Shown here in pieces: positions 1 to 8,859 of a stretch of 64,000 nucleotides of DNA. The stretch is from positions 62,001 to 126,000 of the forward strand of contig JAIOYK010000003.1 of assembly GCA_021741145.1 (NCBI GenBank), in the 5' to 3' direction. Within the stretch, counting starts at the first letter, position 1; each line of letters opens with the position of its first letter. A program made the position numbers and the translations under genes. Source of the DNA: Rhodospirillum sp. (lineage in GTDB: Bacteria > Pseudomonadota > Alphaproteobacteria > Rhodospirillales > Rhodospirillaceae). The notes beneath the pieces are model-generated. The model saw only the letters and a list, made by a program, of their open reading frames with translations. It was not told the origin of the DNA and searched no databases.

Positions 1-655
1 GGAATCCCGCGAGCCAAAGGGATCCGGCCCCGGCCACCAGCATGCCCACCCGATATCCGGCGATATACATGGCCGACATCATGGATTGCAGGTCTGGCTC
101 CGCGGCTTCGATGCGGTAGGCATCCAGGACGATGTCCTGTGTGGCGGAGGAAAAGCCAATCATCACCGCCCCGATGGCGGTCAGGGTCAGTGAGATCGCG
201 GGATCGAAGCTCCCGGTCCAGACCAGTCCCAGGCATAGGGCGATCTGGGCCAGCAGCATCCACCCCCGACGACGTCCGAGCCAGGGGGTCAGAACCGGCA
301 GGGAGAGGCGGTCAACCAGGGGGGCCCAAACGAATTTCAATGAATAGGCTAGGGCCGCCCAACTGAGCATGGTGACCGTGGAGCGGTCGACTCCAGCCTC
401 GCGCAGCCAGACCGACAGCGTGGAAAAGATCAGCAGAAGCGGAAGACCCGAGGAGAACCCCAGGAAGAACATGCGGCCCACCCGGGTATCCCCGGCGGCC
501 AGGATGGCGTCCCTCCAGCCCTGGGGTAGTGGTGCGAGCAGGGCACGGCCCAGGGCGGCGAGCCCAACGGCTCGGGCCGAGCTGGCGACGACGGCCCCTG
601 TTCCGCTCGGAAAAAGGCGCAGACGCCAGGGCGCGGGAGCGGAGGTCTCGGTCAT
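1..655 (-). CDS. AmpG-like MFS permease (C-terminus beyond window)
   Basis: The first 218 codons of a membrane permease are visible; the rest lies left of the window. After a hydrophilic lead of about 60 residues comes FFLGFSSGLPLLLIF, then a KFVWAPLVDRL loop, a GRRRGWMLLAQ loop and FSSATQDIVLDAYR. These are the landmarks of the AmpG branch of the major facilitator superfamily, which carries anhydro-muropeptides across the inner membrane for cell-wall recycling. The ATG at 655 has a CAGGA-type ribosome site about 10 nt upstream. The N-terminal lead is longer than in E. coli AmpG. Family membership is seen in the sequence; the muropeptide substrate is inferred from the family. Confidence 0.85.
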   Translation of the reverse strand, partial: MTETSAPAPWRLRLFPSGTGAVVASSARAVGLAALGRALLAPLPQGWRDAILAAGDTRVGRMFFLGFSSGLPLLLIFSTLSVWLREAGVDRSTVTMLSWAALAYSLKFVWAPLVDRLSLPVLTPWLGRRRGWMLLAQIALCLGLVWTGSFDPAISLTLTAIGAVMIGFSSATQDIVLDAYRIEAAEPDLQSMMSAMYIAGYRVGMLVAGAGSLWLAGF

Positions 656-737
656 GGCGGATATCCTGCTGGCAAGAGGTGTCCCAGGGAGCCAGAAAGC
701 CCGAGTCGCGTCAAGCGACCGAACCTGGATCTTTATA

Positions 738-777
738 CAAAAAGGCGAAGGGCGCGGTCCCGTCCGGAACCGCGCCC
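738..777 (-). terminator. Rho-independent terminator after typA
   Basis: Read on the minus strand, a 9-bp stem (GGGCGCGGT with ACCGCGCCC, 750-758 and 769-777) is followed by TTCGCCTTTTTG. It lies 27 nt past the typA stop, so it most likely ends the PfkB kinase-typA transcript before the AmpG-like gene. Confidence 0.75.
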
Positions 778-803
778 CCTCTAAAATGCCTTGGTCGGGG
801 CTC

Positions 804-2639
804 TTAGCCTTCGACGGTTTTGGACTTCTTCTTCCGCTCGTGGGGGTCCAGGTAGCGCTTGCGCAGACGGATGGTCTTGGGCGTCACCTCGACCAGTTCG
901 TCGTCCTGGATGTAGGCCAGCGCCTCTTCCAGGCTCATGCGCACCGGCGGGACCAGGCGGATGGCCTCGTCCTTGCCCGAGGCGCGGATGTTGGTCAGCT
1001 GCTTGGCCTTGAGGATGTTCAGCTCCAGGTCATTGCCCCGGCTGTGCTCGCCGATGATCATGCCCTCATAGACCTTGTTGCCGGGCTCGATGAACATCTT
1101 GCCCCGGTCTTGAAGGTTGAAGATGGCATAAGCCACCGCCTCGCCCTGGCCGTTGGAAATCAGCACACCCTCGCGGCGGCCCTCGATGACCCCCTTGTGG
1201 GGGGCGTAGCTGTGGAACAGCCGGTTCATCACGCCGGTTCCCCGGGTATCCGTCAGGAACTCCCCGTGGTAGCCGATCAGACCGCGCGAGGGGGCATGGA
1301 AGACCACACGGGACTTGCCACCGCCGGACGGCTTCATTTCCTGAAGCTCGGCCTTGCGCATGGACATCTTTTCGACCACGGCGCCGGTGAACTCGTCATC
1401 CACGTCGATGACGACTTCCTCGATCGGCTCCATGCGCTGACCACTCTCGTCGGTCTGGAACAGAACGCGGGGGCGGGAGATGGACAGCTCGAAGCCCTCG
1501 CGACGCATGGTCTCGATCAGCACGCCGAGCTGCAGTTCCCCACGACCGGCGACCTCGAAGGCATCTTTGTCTTCGGTCTCGCGAATCTGGATGGCGACGT
1601 TGCCCTCGGCCTCCCGCTCCAGGCGGGCGGCGATGACGCGGCTGGTCAGCTTGGTGCCTTCCTGACCGGCGAGCGGCGAGTCATTGACCTGAAAGGTCAT
1701 GGCCAGCGTCGGCGGGTCGATGGGATTGGCCTTCAGGGGCTGGGTGACCTCCATGGCGCAGAGGGTATCGGCCACGTTGGCCTTGGCCATGCCAGCGATG
1801 GCGATGATATCACCCGCGTCGGCCTCTTCAATGGGCACCCGGTCGAGGCCGCGGAAGGCCAGGATCTTCGACGCCCGGCCCTGTTCCAGCAGCTCGCCGT
1901 CGACGGAGAGCGCCTTGATGGGCATGTTCATCTTGATTTTGCCCGTCTCGATGCGACCGGTCAGAATACGGCCCAGGTAGGGGTCCGCTTCCAGGGTGGT
2001 GGCCAGCATGGTGAAGGGGGCGTCTATGTTGCGCGCGGGCTTGGGCACGTGTTCGCAGATCAGGGTGAACAGGGGCTCCAGGGTCAACCCCTCGGTCCCG
2101 CCCTCGATCTGCTCCAGGTCGGTCACGGCCCAGCCGTTGCGGCCCGAGGCGTAAAGGGTCGGGAAGTCGAGTTGGTGATCATCGGCGCCCAGGTTGGCGA
2201 ACAGGTCGAAGACTTCGTCGTGGACCTCGTAGGGTCGGGCGTCGGAGCGGTCGACCTTGTTGATGATGACGATGGGGCGCAGGCCCAGGGCGAGCGCCTT
2301 GCTCAGCACGAACTTGGTCTGGGGCAGGGGTCCCTCCGCCGCGTCGCAGAGAAGGACGACGCCGTCGACCATGGACAGGATCCGTTCCACCTCGCCACCA
2401 AAGTCGGCGTGGCCCGGAGTGTCGACGATGTTCACGCGGACCCCCTTCCACTCCACCGAGGTGGGCTTGGCGAGGATGGTGATGCCCCGTTCCTTTTCCA
2501 GGTCGCTGGAATCGAGTGCGCGCTCTTCCACCTTCTGGTTGTCACGGAACGTGCCGCTTTGCTTGAGCAGCGAGTCCACCAGGGTGGTCTTGCCATGGTC
2601 GACGTGCGCGATGATCGCGATGTTGCGGAGGGTGCTCAT
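804..2639 (-). CDS. typA: Ribosome-associated GTPase TypA/BipA
   Basis: This is a translational GTPase that binds the ribosome and supports 50S assembly and growth under stress, including cold. At 611 residues it has the usual family length. The G domain shows AHVDHGKTT (residues 11-19), the G3 motif DTPGHADF (73-80) and NKVD (127-130). The EF-G-like domains and the TypA-specific C-terminal domain follow, including the [17 protein letters not shown] stretch. It is 12 nt downstream of the PfkB kinase gene on the same strand and is followed by a clear terminator, so the two probably form a short operon. A long open frame on the opposite strand is a GC-rich shadow. Confidence 0.97.
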   Translation of the reverse strand: MSTLRNIAIIAHVDHGKTTLVDSLLKQSGTFRDNQKVEERALDSSDLEKERGITILAKPTSVEWKGVRVNIVDTPGHADFGGEVERILSMVDGVVLLCDAAEGPLPQTKFVLSKALALGLRPIVIINKVDRSDARPYEVHDEVFDLFANLGADDHQLDFPTLYASGRNGWAVTDLEQIEGGTEGLTLEPLFTLICEHVPKPARNIDAPFTMLATTLEADPYLGRILTGRIETGKIKMNMPIKALSVDGELLEQGRASKILAFRGLDRVPIEEADAGDIIAIAGMAKANVADTLCAMEVTQPLKANPIDPPTLAMTFQVNDSPLAGQEGTKLTSRVIAARLEREAEGNVAIQIRETEDKDAFEVAGRGELQLGVLIETMRREGFELSISRPRVLFQTDESGQRMEPIEEVVIDVDDEFTGAVVEKMSMRKAELQEMKPSGGGKSRVVFHAPSRGLIGYHGEFLTDTRGTGVMNRLFHSYAPHKGVIEGRREGVLISNGQGEAVAYAIFNLQDRGKMFIEPGNKVYEGMIIGEHSRGNDLELNILKAKQLTNIRASGKDEAIRLVPPVRMSLEEALAYIQDDELVEVTPKTIRLRKRYLDPHERKKKSKTVEG

Positions 2640-2651
2640 GGGAGTGTTCTT

Positions 2652-3647
2652 TTAGCCCAACTTTTCCTTGACGAGTTCGGCCAGGGAGGAAACCTCCGGA
2701 CGGGCGCCGAAGTGGGAAACCACTTCGGCGGCCGCGATGGCCCCGATGCGCGCGCAGAGCTTGGGCTCATACCCGCGGCAATAGCCGAACAGAAAACCGG
2801 CGGCGAACTGATCGCCAGCCCCGGTGGTGTCGACGAGATGCGCCACCGGTTCGGCGGGCACATCGGTCATTTCAGCGGCGGTAACGACTCGGCAGCCCTT
2901 GGCGCTTCGGGTCAGGGCGGCGAGGTCCACCTTGCCCTGAACGGCCTTGGCCGCGATCTCGAAGTCATCGGTGTCGTACAGCGCCATGATTTCGGTTTCA
3001 TTGGCGAACAGAATGTCGACGTGGTTGTCCACCAGATCGAGGAATTCCGCCTTGTGCCGCTCCACGCAGAAGGTGTCGGACAGGGAGAGCGCGAACTTGC
3101 GCCCCGCCTCGCGGGCATGGTCGGCGGCCTTGATGATGGCCTGCTTGGCCGCGTCCATGTCCCACAGGTAGCCTTCCACGTAGGTTACATGGGAATCCCG
3201 GATCAGGCCTTCGTCGATATCGTTTGGACCCAATTGGGTGCAGGCACCCAGGAAGGTGCTCATGGTGCGCTCGGCATCGGGAGTCACCAGGATCATGCAG
3301 CGCGCGGTCGACAGCTCGCCGGTCAGCGGCTTGGTCTCGAAGGTGGCGCCGATGGAGGTGATGTCGTGGCGGAAAATCTTGCCCAGGCCGTCATCGTTGA
3401 CCTTGCCGATATAGGCCACCCGGGCCCCGAGGGAGGCCAAACCCGCGATGGTGTTCCCAGCGGAGCCGCCGGAGGATTCGATGCCCGGTCCCATGGCCCC
3501 GTAGAGCTTTTCCGCCTGAGCCTCGTCCACCAGGACCATGCCGCCCTTGGGCAACGCATGGGTGGTCAGGAAGGCGTCATTGGCATTCGCCAGCACATCG
3601 ACAATCGCGTTGCCGATTCCGGCCACGTCGAAACGGGGTTCGGCCAT
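2652..3647 (-). CDS. PfkB-family sugar/nucleoside kinase (adenosine kinase-like)
   Basis: A cytoplasmic ribokinase-fold kinase of 331 residues. The N-terminal [11 protein letters not shown] is followed by the GGSAGNT substrate-binding turn (60-66). Near the C-terminus is the PfkB signature [14 protein letters not shown] (273-286), with Asp279 as the presumed catalytic base and GAG as the anion hole. The alphaproteobacterial members of this group are usually annotated as adenosine kinase; the substrate cannot be read from the sequence. The gene starts 12 nt upstream of typA on the same strand and likely leads that operon. Confidence 0.88.
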   Translation of the reverse strand: MAEPRFDVAGIGNAIVDVLANANDAFLTTHALPKGGMVLVDEAQAEKLYGAMGPGIESSGGSAGNTIAGLASLGARVAYIGKVNDDGLGKIFRHDITSIGATFETKPLTGELSTARCMILVTPDAERTMSTFLGACTQLGPNDIDEGLIRDSHVTYVEGYLWDMDAAKQAIIKAADHAREAGRKFALSLSDTFCVERHKAEFLDLVDNHVDILFANETEIMALYDTDDFEIAAKAVQGKVDLAALTRSAKGCRVVTAAEMTDVPAEPVAHLVDTTGAGDQFAAGFLFGYCRGYEPKLCARIGAIAAAEVVSHFGARPEVSSLAELVKEKLG

Positions 3648-3825
3648 GAAATCCTCTCGTTCATTTCAATGTAAGGAGTCCGTATCCCTGCCCCTGTCCA
3701 GTCTCGCGCCGGTCGGGTTCAACGTCCAGGTTCGGCGCATCCCCATCAAGGGGGCCATCCTGGTCCGTTTGAGAACGGTCCTGGCCCGAATGCGATCTAC
3801 CCACGCGTCCCGCGGGCCGAAGGGG

Positions 3826-3855
3826 CCGGGCCGCAGTATACTTGCGGCGGCCCGG
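3826..3855. repeat. Imperfect palindrome in the 345-nt gap before the EI24 gene
   Basis: The gap between the divergent PfkB and EI24 genes (3648-3992) holds no convincing gene. It contains a near-palindrome with arms CCGGGCC and GGCCCGG around GC, AGTATACTT and GCGGC. It could be an operator or cruciform-prone site shared by the two divergent promoters. No T-run follows, so it is not a typical terminator. Nothing else stands out in the gap. Confidence 0.5.
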
Positions 3856-3992
3856 ATCACAAGGCGGCGTACCGTCCTTTCCGGTCCTTTCCTTCCTTTC
3901 GAATCACCCAGACTTGCGCCGAAGGGCGGAAACCCTCACATTCGAGCGATTCCGCGACGCGAAAAAATTCATTGAAAAGGACCGCCCATCCC

Positions 3993-4673
3993 ATGTTTTC
4001 CGCCCTGACGAAGGCCTTTGGCCAGCTGGGAGATCCCCGGATCCGCAAGGTTTTGCTCCTTTCCCTTGGGTTGACCCTGTTGGGATACCTGGCGTTGGTC
4101 GCCGGTTTGTCGTTTCTGGCGACTCTGATCAAAGCGACGGACATTGGTTGGCTGGACAATACCATTGACTGGCTCGCGGGAACCGCCGTGGTTTTTGTGG
4201 CCCTGCTTTTTTTCCCGGCGCTGGTGACGTTGATTTCCAGTCTGTTCCTTGAGGAGGTGGCCGACGCCGTCGACATCCGCCACTACCCGGCGCTGCCCCC
4301 GCCCCGGAGGATTCCCCTGTTGGAAACTCTCCTGTCCTCGGTCAAATTCACCCTTGTGGTGGTGTTTCTGAACATTGTCGTTCTGCCCCTTTATCTCATA
4401 CCCGGGCTGGGTCTGTTCCTGTTCTACGGTCTGAACGGCTATCTGCTGAGCCGGGAGTACCTGGAACTGGTCGCGCACCGCCGCATGGCGCCGCGGGAGG
4501 CCAGGGCGCTGCGGTCCCGCTACCAGGCCAGTCTCTGGCTTTTGGGGGCGGCGACGGCCTTTCTGACCACGATTCCCATCCTGAACCTTCTGGCTCCGAT
4601 CGTTGGCACCGCCGCCATGGTCCACTTGGTCGAAACCCTTCGTCGCAAGGATGCCGCGCGGTTGGGCGCCTGA
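3993..4673 (+). CDS. EI24/CysZ-like membrane protein
   Basis: An inner-membrane protein of 226 residues in the EI24 domain family (Etoposide-induced 2.4 / CysZ type). Four hydrophobic blocks are visible near residues 20-50, 55-85, 115-150 and 185-215. Between the third and fourth is the family's NGYLLSREYLELVAHRRM region with the conserved LSREY. E. coli CysZ moves sulfate, but many alphaproteobacterial members have no known substrate and none is claimed here. The ATG at 3993 was chosen because AAAGGA lies 11 nt before it; a TTG at 3972 would add seven residues but has no ribosome site. Confidence 0.8.
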   Translation: MFSALTKAFGQLGDPRIRKVLLLSLGLTLLGYLALVAGLSFLATLIKATDIGWLDNTIDWLAGTAVVFVALLFFPALVTLISSLFLEEVADAVDIRHYPALPPPRRIPLLETLLSSVKFTLVVVFLNIVVLPLYLIPGLGLFLFYGLNGYLLSREYLELVAHRRMAPREARALRSRYQASLWLLGAATAFLTTIPILNLLAPIVGTAAMVHLVETLRRKDAARLGA

Positions 4674-4696
4674 TGACTTGATGCCCTCCAGGGGGG

Positions 4697-4717
4697 CGGA
4701 TAGAGTAGTCCTATCCG
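4697..4717 (+). other. Small hairpins in the leader before the bactofilin gene
   Basis: CGGATAG and CTATCCG form a 7-bp stem with a 7-nt loop shortly after the EI24 stop. A second stem (GGGGA/TCCCC) lies about 70 nt further on. There is no T-run. These may be leader or processing structures between the two genes; no function is claimed. Confidence 0.35.
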
Positions 4718-4833
4718 TCGCACCTGGGGATCCGGGGCGTACCACGGGTACCAAACGTCGAGTGGCGTGCGAGTTGGGGAACCGAGTCCCCGAGGTTGCG
4801 CGCCGCTTTACTCCAGCAAAGAGCCATTCGCCC

Positions 4834-5583
4834 ATGTTCGGACGCAAGACACACAACCAGCCCACGCCCAAGGAAACAGTCGGTTCCGCCGCACCGGAGT
4901 CCGCGCCTGATGGGGCGCCACTCAAGGAAGAGGGCGGGTCCGTCAGTGGGAAAGGCTCCATGGAGTTCACACCCAAGGGACCCGGTGCGTTCACACCCGC
5001 ACGGGAAACCCCCAGCTTTACTCCGGCCTCCTCTCCCTCGGATGGCCGGGTCGCGCCGACCTTCACCCCGTCACCCAGCGTGGCGGCTCCTCCGTTGAAA
5101 CCGTTCGCTCAGCGAGGCACCCAGATGCCCAGCCGCCCCATTCAGACGTCTTATAAGCAACCGGACATGCCCCGCAGGGCCATGGATATCCCTGGGCATG
5201 GTCCGCGCCGGGCCGATTCCGGGTCCGCCGCCGCCGGAGATGGAAAAACCTTGACCGTTGGCCGGGAAATCCAGCTTTCTGGCGAGATCTCCGCTTGCGA
5301 GCATCTGGTCGTGGAAGGCAAGGTCCAGGCCAACCTGTCCAACGCCCGAGTCCTGGAAGTGTCCCCAGGGGGAGAGTTCCACGGCAAAGTCACCATCGAG
5401 GAGGCCGATATCAGTGGCCTGTTCGAAGGCGAAATGACCGTGACCCGGCTTCTGACCATTCGTCCGACAGGCAGGGTTTCGGGATCGGTTCATTACGAAT
5501 CCATGGTGGTCGAGGACGGTGGCAGGATCAAGGGAACCGTTAGCCCCCTGAGCGACGACGCCGTCGGCGATGGTCCAACCTGA
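4834..5583 (+). CDS. Bactofilin (polymer-forming cytoskeletal protein)
   Basis: A cytoskeletal protein of 249 residues. The bactofilin beta-helix core spans about residues 137-238 (TLTVGREIQLSGEIS, then repeated hydrophobic rungs such as VEGKVQANL and LFEGEMTVTRL). Bactofilins self-assemble without nucleotide and position cell-wall enzymes or shape determinants. The first ~136 residues are Pro/Ser/Thr-rich, probably disordered, and carry four FTP tripeptides (45-47, 53-55, 62-64, 77-79). ATG 4834 begins with MFGRK, a typical bactofilin N-terminus; upstream in-frame starts would add an unrelated basic sequence. The next gene encodes a lipoprotein beginning 16 nt after this stop. Confidence 0.9.
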   Translation: MFGRKTHNQPTPKETVGSAAPESAPDGAPLKEEGGSVSGKGSMEFTPKGPGAFTPARETPSFTPASSPSDGRVAPTFTPSPSVAAPPLKPFAQRGTQMPSRPIQTSYKQPDMPRRAMDIPGHGPRRADSGSAAAGDGKTLTVGREIQLSGEISACEHLVVEGKVQANLSNARVLEVSPGGEFHGKVTIEEADISGLFEGEMTVTRLLTIRPTGRVSGSVHYESMVVEDGGRIKGTVSPLSDDAVGDGPT

Positions 5584-5599
5584 ACCTGGGTCCAGACCG

Positions 5600-6010
5600 A
5601 TGTCATTGTCCTTTCGACGGATCCAATGGACCGCTTCGCTCCTGACGGTTCTGGTGGGCCTTGGGGCCTGCCAGACCACGAAGGAGGCCAAGGTGCCTGA
5701 CGGTTTCTCCGTGCCTCCCCTGGCCATTTCTTCCCCCCGTGAATTGTTGGGGCGAGGCGGTGGTGACCTGCGGGCGGCGTTGGGGGAACCGGCTTTATTG
5801 CGGAAGGAGACACCGGCCCAGGTCTGGCAATATCAGGGTCGGACTTGCGTCTTGGATTTTTTTCTGTACGAGGAAGATGGTCAGGTTCGGGTCATCCATA
5901 CCGAAAGTCGGGAGCGGACCGGTGGCGTGACACGGCCGGATCTTTGTCTGCAAGACGTTCACCGCTCCCGATACCTGTCGACGAGTGGCAAGACACACTT
6001 GGGCGTCTGA
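5600..6010 (+). CDS. Small putative lipoprotein
   Basis: A 136-residue secreted protein. A basic start and hydrophobic core lead to a lipobox, LGAC, with Cys24 as the predicted lipidated residue. The mature part contains ALGEPALLRKETPAQVWQY and then a Cys-containing beta-rich stretch (RTCVLDFFLYEEDGQVRV), typical of uncharacterised outer-membrane lipoproteins of alphaproteobacteria and loosely like the SmpA/BamE fold. The ATG at 5600 lies just past the bactofilin stop, so the two are probably co-transcribed, which would place a lipoprotein partner beside a cytoskeletal scaffold. Function is unknown. Confidence 0.75.
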   Translation: MSLSFRRIQWTASLLTVLVGLGACQTTKEAKVPDGFSVPPLAISSPRELLGRGGGDLRAALGEPALLRKETPAQVWQYQGRTCVLDFFLYEEDGQVRVIHTESRERTGGVTRPDLCLQDVHRSRYLSTSGKTHLGV

Positions 6011-6020
6011 GCCTTTGGGG

Positions 6021-6698
6021 TCAGGCCTGGATTTTATCCTTGAACAGGCAAACCTCGGCGATTGGGCAAACCGGGCAATCGGGCTTGCGCGCCTTGCAGA
6101 TATAGCGTCCATGCAGGATCAGCCAATGGTGGGCCTGTTGGGCAAAGGCCGACGGAACGATCCGTTCAAGCAACAGCTCCACGGCCAGGGGAGTCTTGCC
6201 GGGCGCGAGGCCTGTGCGGTTGGAGACTCGGAACAGGTGGGTGTCGACCGCGATGGTTGGATGTCCAAAGGCGATGTTCAGCACCACATTGGCGGTTTTC
6301 CGTCCGACGCCGGGGAGTTTTTCCAGAGCGTCCCGGTCCGCGGGGACCGAGCCCGCGTGATCAGAAATCAGGGCTTCGGACAGGGCAATGACGTTTTTCG
6401 CCTTGGTGTTGAACAGACCGATGGTTTTGATGAAATCGCGCACCCGCTCCAATCCCAAAGCCACCATCTTTTCCGGCGAGTCGGCCACCTTGAACAGGGG
6501 GCCGGTGGCTTTGTTCACGCCCCTGTCCGTGGCCTGGGCCGACAGGACCACCGCGACCAGGAGGGTATAGGGGTTGACGTAATCCAGCTCGCCCTTTGGT
6601 TCGGGATTGGCCTCGGCCAACAGGGAGAAAAAGCGGTTGATGTCTTCCTTGGAAAGCTTGGACCGGGGGACGGATTTCGTTTTGGGCGCGGTGGCCAT
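6021..6698 (-). CDS. nth: Endonuclease III (DNA glycosylase/AP lyase)
   Basis: A base-excision repair enzyme of 225 residues that removes oxidised pyrimidines and cleaves the abasic site. The helix-hairpin-helix is LPGVGRKTANVVLN, with Lys134 as the Schiff-base nucleophile and Asp152 in VDTHLFRVSNR as the catalytic acid. The four iron-sulfur ligands have the expected spacing: Cys201-X6-Cys208-X2-Cys211-X5-Cys217. ATG 6698 gives the usual length; longer in-frame extensions upstream have no family character. It converges with the lipoprotein gene. Confidence 0.96.
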   Translation of the reverse strand: MATAPKTKSVPRSKLSKEDINRFFSLLAEANPEPKGELDYVNPYTLLVAVVLSAQATDRGVNKATGPLFKVADSPEKMVALGLERVRDFIKTIGLFNTKAKNVIALSEALISDHAGSVPADRDALEKLPGVGRKTANVVLNIAFGHPTIAVDTHLFRVSNRTGLAPGKTPLAVELLLERIVPSAFAQQAHHWLILHGRYICKARKPDCPVCPIAEVCLFKDKIQA

Positions 6699-6797
6699 GG
6701 TCGGACCCTTTTGCAAGTCAGCAAGAACCGGGTGGGGCGTGCATTGGCCCATCTCTAGTGTGGAGGCATGCTTACACCACATCCAAGGGATCTCGCC

Positions 6798-7037
6798 ATG
6801 CTCGACATCAGTCTTTCCGGATTTCGCCAAACCACCAAAGTTTCGGTCCTCGCCCGACTCGCCGCCCTCTGGACCGCTCTTTGGATGACCTGGGAGGCAC
6901 GTTTGGACCGTCGAAGCCAGTTGCGCGCCTTGGCCGCGCTGGACGACGGAGCCTTGAAGGATCTGGGCTTGAGCCGGGCGGACGTGGAATACTGGTCCGA
7001 ACCGCCCGTTCGGAGCACCGACCAATGGATGCGCTGA
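6798..7037 (+). CDS. DUF1127 small protein
   Basis: A 79-residue basic protein. The C-terminal half has the DUF1127 (YjiS-like) pattern: an Arg-rich helix followed by LAALDDGALKDLGLSRADVE. Members are small, stress- or phosphate-responsive proteins in alphaproteobacteria, and some bind RNA. ATG 6798 is preceded by AAGGGA at a 7-nt spacing, better than the ATG ten codons upstream. Its end overlaps the start of the Ada-like gene by 13 nt, so the two are probably translated from one message. Confidence 0.85.
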   Translation: MLDISLSGFRQTTKVSVLARLAALWTALWMTWEARLDRRSQLRALAALDDGALKDLGLSRADVEYWSEPPVRSTDQWMR

Positions 7038-7924
7038 CCGTGATTGCCCCGCCCTTCCCGTCCTCCGCACCCGATGATTTTTCCGGCAGCCGGGACTATG
7101 ATCGGATGGCTCGGGCCATTGCCTGGCTGGAAGCTCACGCGGCCGATCAACCGGATCTGGAGGCCGTGGCGGCGGCCGTTCACCTTAGCCCCTACCATTT
7201 CCAACGACTCTTTACCCGTTGGACGGGGCTCAGTCCCAAGCGCTTCCTGGGCTGCCTGACCCTGACCCAGGCCAAGCGGGTGCTGGCGGAAACGGGCAAT
7301 ATTCTCGATACCGCCCTTGACCTGGGCCTGTCCGGCCCCTCCCGCCTGCATGATCTGTTCGTTACACATGAAGCCATGAGCCCCGGAGAGGTGAAATCCG
7401 GCGGGGCGGGGTTGATCATCCGGTACGGTCTCCACGACGGTCCCTTCGGCGTGGTCTTGCCCATGATGACCGAGCGGGGCCTTTGTGCTTTGCATTTCCT
7501 GGATCAATGCGAAGCCGGTTCGGTCGATGTCGCTCTGGAGGGGGCCCGGGAGAAATGGCCCAAGGCGCGCTTTCTCGCCGATTCGGAGGCCACGGCCCCC
7601 GTGGTCGCGGCCCTGTTTCCCGCCGATGGGGGCAGAGCCCGGGGGGCGGTGACGCTCTTGCTCTCCGGCACCAATTTCCAGGTGAAGGTTTGGGAGGCGG
7701 CCCTGCGTGTGCCGCCGGGCGCCCTGGTTTCCTACCAAGCCATCGCCCGGGCCATCGGCAAGCCCGGGGCGGCCCGGGCGGTGGGCAATGCCTTGGGTGC
7801 CAATTCCATCGGCTTGCTGATCCCCTGCCACCGGGTGATCCGGGGAACGGGCGCCTTGGGCGACTACCGCTGGGGTCGGACACGGAAGCGGATCATTCAA
7901 GCCTGGGAGCAGGCGGCCGAATAG
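7025..7924 (+). CDS. Ada-like AraC HTH / O6-methylguanine-DNA methyltransferase
   Basis: A 299-residue two-domain protein. Residues about 25-115 form an AraC-type DNA-binding domain (LSPYHFQRLFTRWTGLSPKRF). The rest is an O6-alkylguanine-DNA alkyltransferase with the suicide-cysteine motif IPCHRVI (Cys268) and the arginine-finger region around AARAVGNALGANS. The N-terminal zinc/phosphotriester domain of E. coli Ada is absent, so methyl-phosphotriester sensing by that Cys cannot occur here. It probably repairs alkylated bases and may regulate its own transcript. The start overlaps the DUF1127 gene; it converges with dapB. Confidence 0.92.
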   Translation: MDALTVIAPPFPSSAPDDFSGSRDYDRMARAIAWLEAHAADQPDLEAVAAAVHLSPYHFQRLFTRWTGLSPKRFLGCLTLTQAKRVLAETGNILDTALDLGLSGPSRLHDLFVTHEAMSPGEVKSGGAGLIIRYGLHDGPFGVVLPMMTERGLCALHFLDQCEAGSVDVALEGAREKWPKARFLADSEATAPVVAALFPADGGRARGAVTLLLSGTNFQVKVWEAALRVPPGALVSYQAIARAIGKPGAARAVGNALGANSIGLLIPCHRVIRGTGALGDYRWGRTRKRIIQAWEQAAE

Positions 7925-7948
7925 GAGGCCTCCCCGTTTCCCATTTCA

Positions 7949-8746
7949 TCACAACCCCAGAATATCCCGCATGGAGTAGAGGGCGGGACCATTGTTCCGG
8001 GTCCAGAGGGCGGCCCGGATGGCCCCCTTGGCGAAGACCTTGCGGTCCGAAGCCTTGTGGGTCAGTTCGATCCGCTCGCCCTCGGTGGCGAACATCACCG
8101 TGTGATCGCCGACCACGTCGCCCCCGCGTAGGGTGGCGAAGCCGATGGAGCCGCTTTCCCGAGGACCCGTCACGCCATCGCGCACCCGGGTCGCCACGTC
8201 GTCCAGCGCGACACCCCGCCCCGCGGCCGCGGCTCGGCCCAGGCCAAGGGCCGTGCCCGAGGGGGCGTCGACCTTGTGCTTATGGTGCATCTCAACAATT
8301 TCGATATCGTATTCTTCCCCGAGAATGGCGGCGACCCGCTCGGTCAAGGCGAAAAGCAAATTGACGCCCACGCTCATATTGGGGGCGAAGACCACGGGAA
8401 CGGCCTTGGCGACTTCCCGGAGCATGGCCACGTCATCCTCGCCCATGCCCGTGGTGCCGACGATCAGCGCCGTGCCATGTTGGGCGGCCAGGGCCGCATG
8501 GGCCACCGTCGCGGCGGGGGAGGTGAAGTCGATGACCGCGTCGGCGGCATCGAACAGGGCATCCACGTCATCGCTAGCGGATTTCCCCTGGGGGTCGAGC
8601 CCGGCCAGGACGCCCAGATCCGTACCCAGGGCCGCGGATCCCGGGCGTTCCGTGCCGCCCGCCAACTCCGCTTCGGGGGATTCGATGACTTCCTTCAGCA
8701 ACATGCGGCCCATGCGCCCGGCGCATCCAACGATTCCGATCTTCAT
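7949..8746 (-). CDS. dapB: 4-hydroxy-tetrahydrodipicolinate reductase
   Basis: Catalyses the NAD(P)H-dependent reduction step of the diaminopimelate/lysine pathway in the cytoplasm. It has 265 residues, the family norm. The dinucleotide site is GIVGCAGRMGRML at the N-terminus. The catalytic segment EMHHKHKVDAPSGTAL includes His155 and Lys158, and the C-terminal GDHTVMFATEGERIELTH is conserved. ATG 8746 has AAGGAAG upstream. It is divergent from trpE(G), with the trp attenuator between them. Confidence 0.96.
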   Translation of the reverse strand: MKIGIVGCAGRMGRMLLKEVIESPEAELAGGTERPGSAALGTDLGVLAGLDPQGKSASDDVDALFDAADAVIDFTSPAATVAHAALAAQHGTALIVGTTGMGEDDVAMLREVAKAVPVVFAPNMSVGVNLLFALTERVAAILGEEYDIEIVEMHHKHKVDAPSGTALGLGRAAAAGRGVALDDVATRVRDGVTGPRESGSIGFATLRGGDVVGDHTVMFATEGERIELTHKASDRKVFAKGAIRAALWTRNNGPALYSMRDILGL

Positions 8747-8824
8747 GGCGGGAACTTCCTTCACAGCAACCAAGGTTCGGTGGTCTGTCTAACACAGCCC
8801 TTCTTCGGGCGGAATACGCGGCTC

Positions 8825-8853
8825 TTGACGGCCCAGGTCTTTGCCGTCAGCAT
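8825..8853 (+). promoter_or_regulatory. Predicted promoter of trpL-trpE(G)
   Basis: TTGACG (8825-8830) and CAGCAT (8848-8853) are 17 nt apart. Transcription would start about 7 nt later, at or next to the leader-peptide ATG at 8860, and there is no ribosome site before that ATG. This matches the leaderless trpL known in Sinorhizobium meliloti. The -10 matches consensus only in part, so the call is tentative. Confidence 0.45.
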
Positions 8854-8859
8854 TCCCCC

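Noticed and set aside
369-3674. A 1101-codon open frame on the plus strand
   Set aside because: It is antisense to typA and the PfkB gene, has no family motifs, and runs across two genes with strong conserved signatures. High GC makes such shadow frames common.
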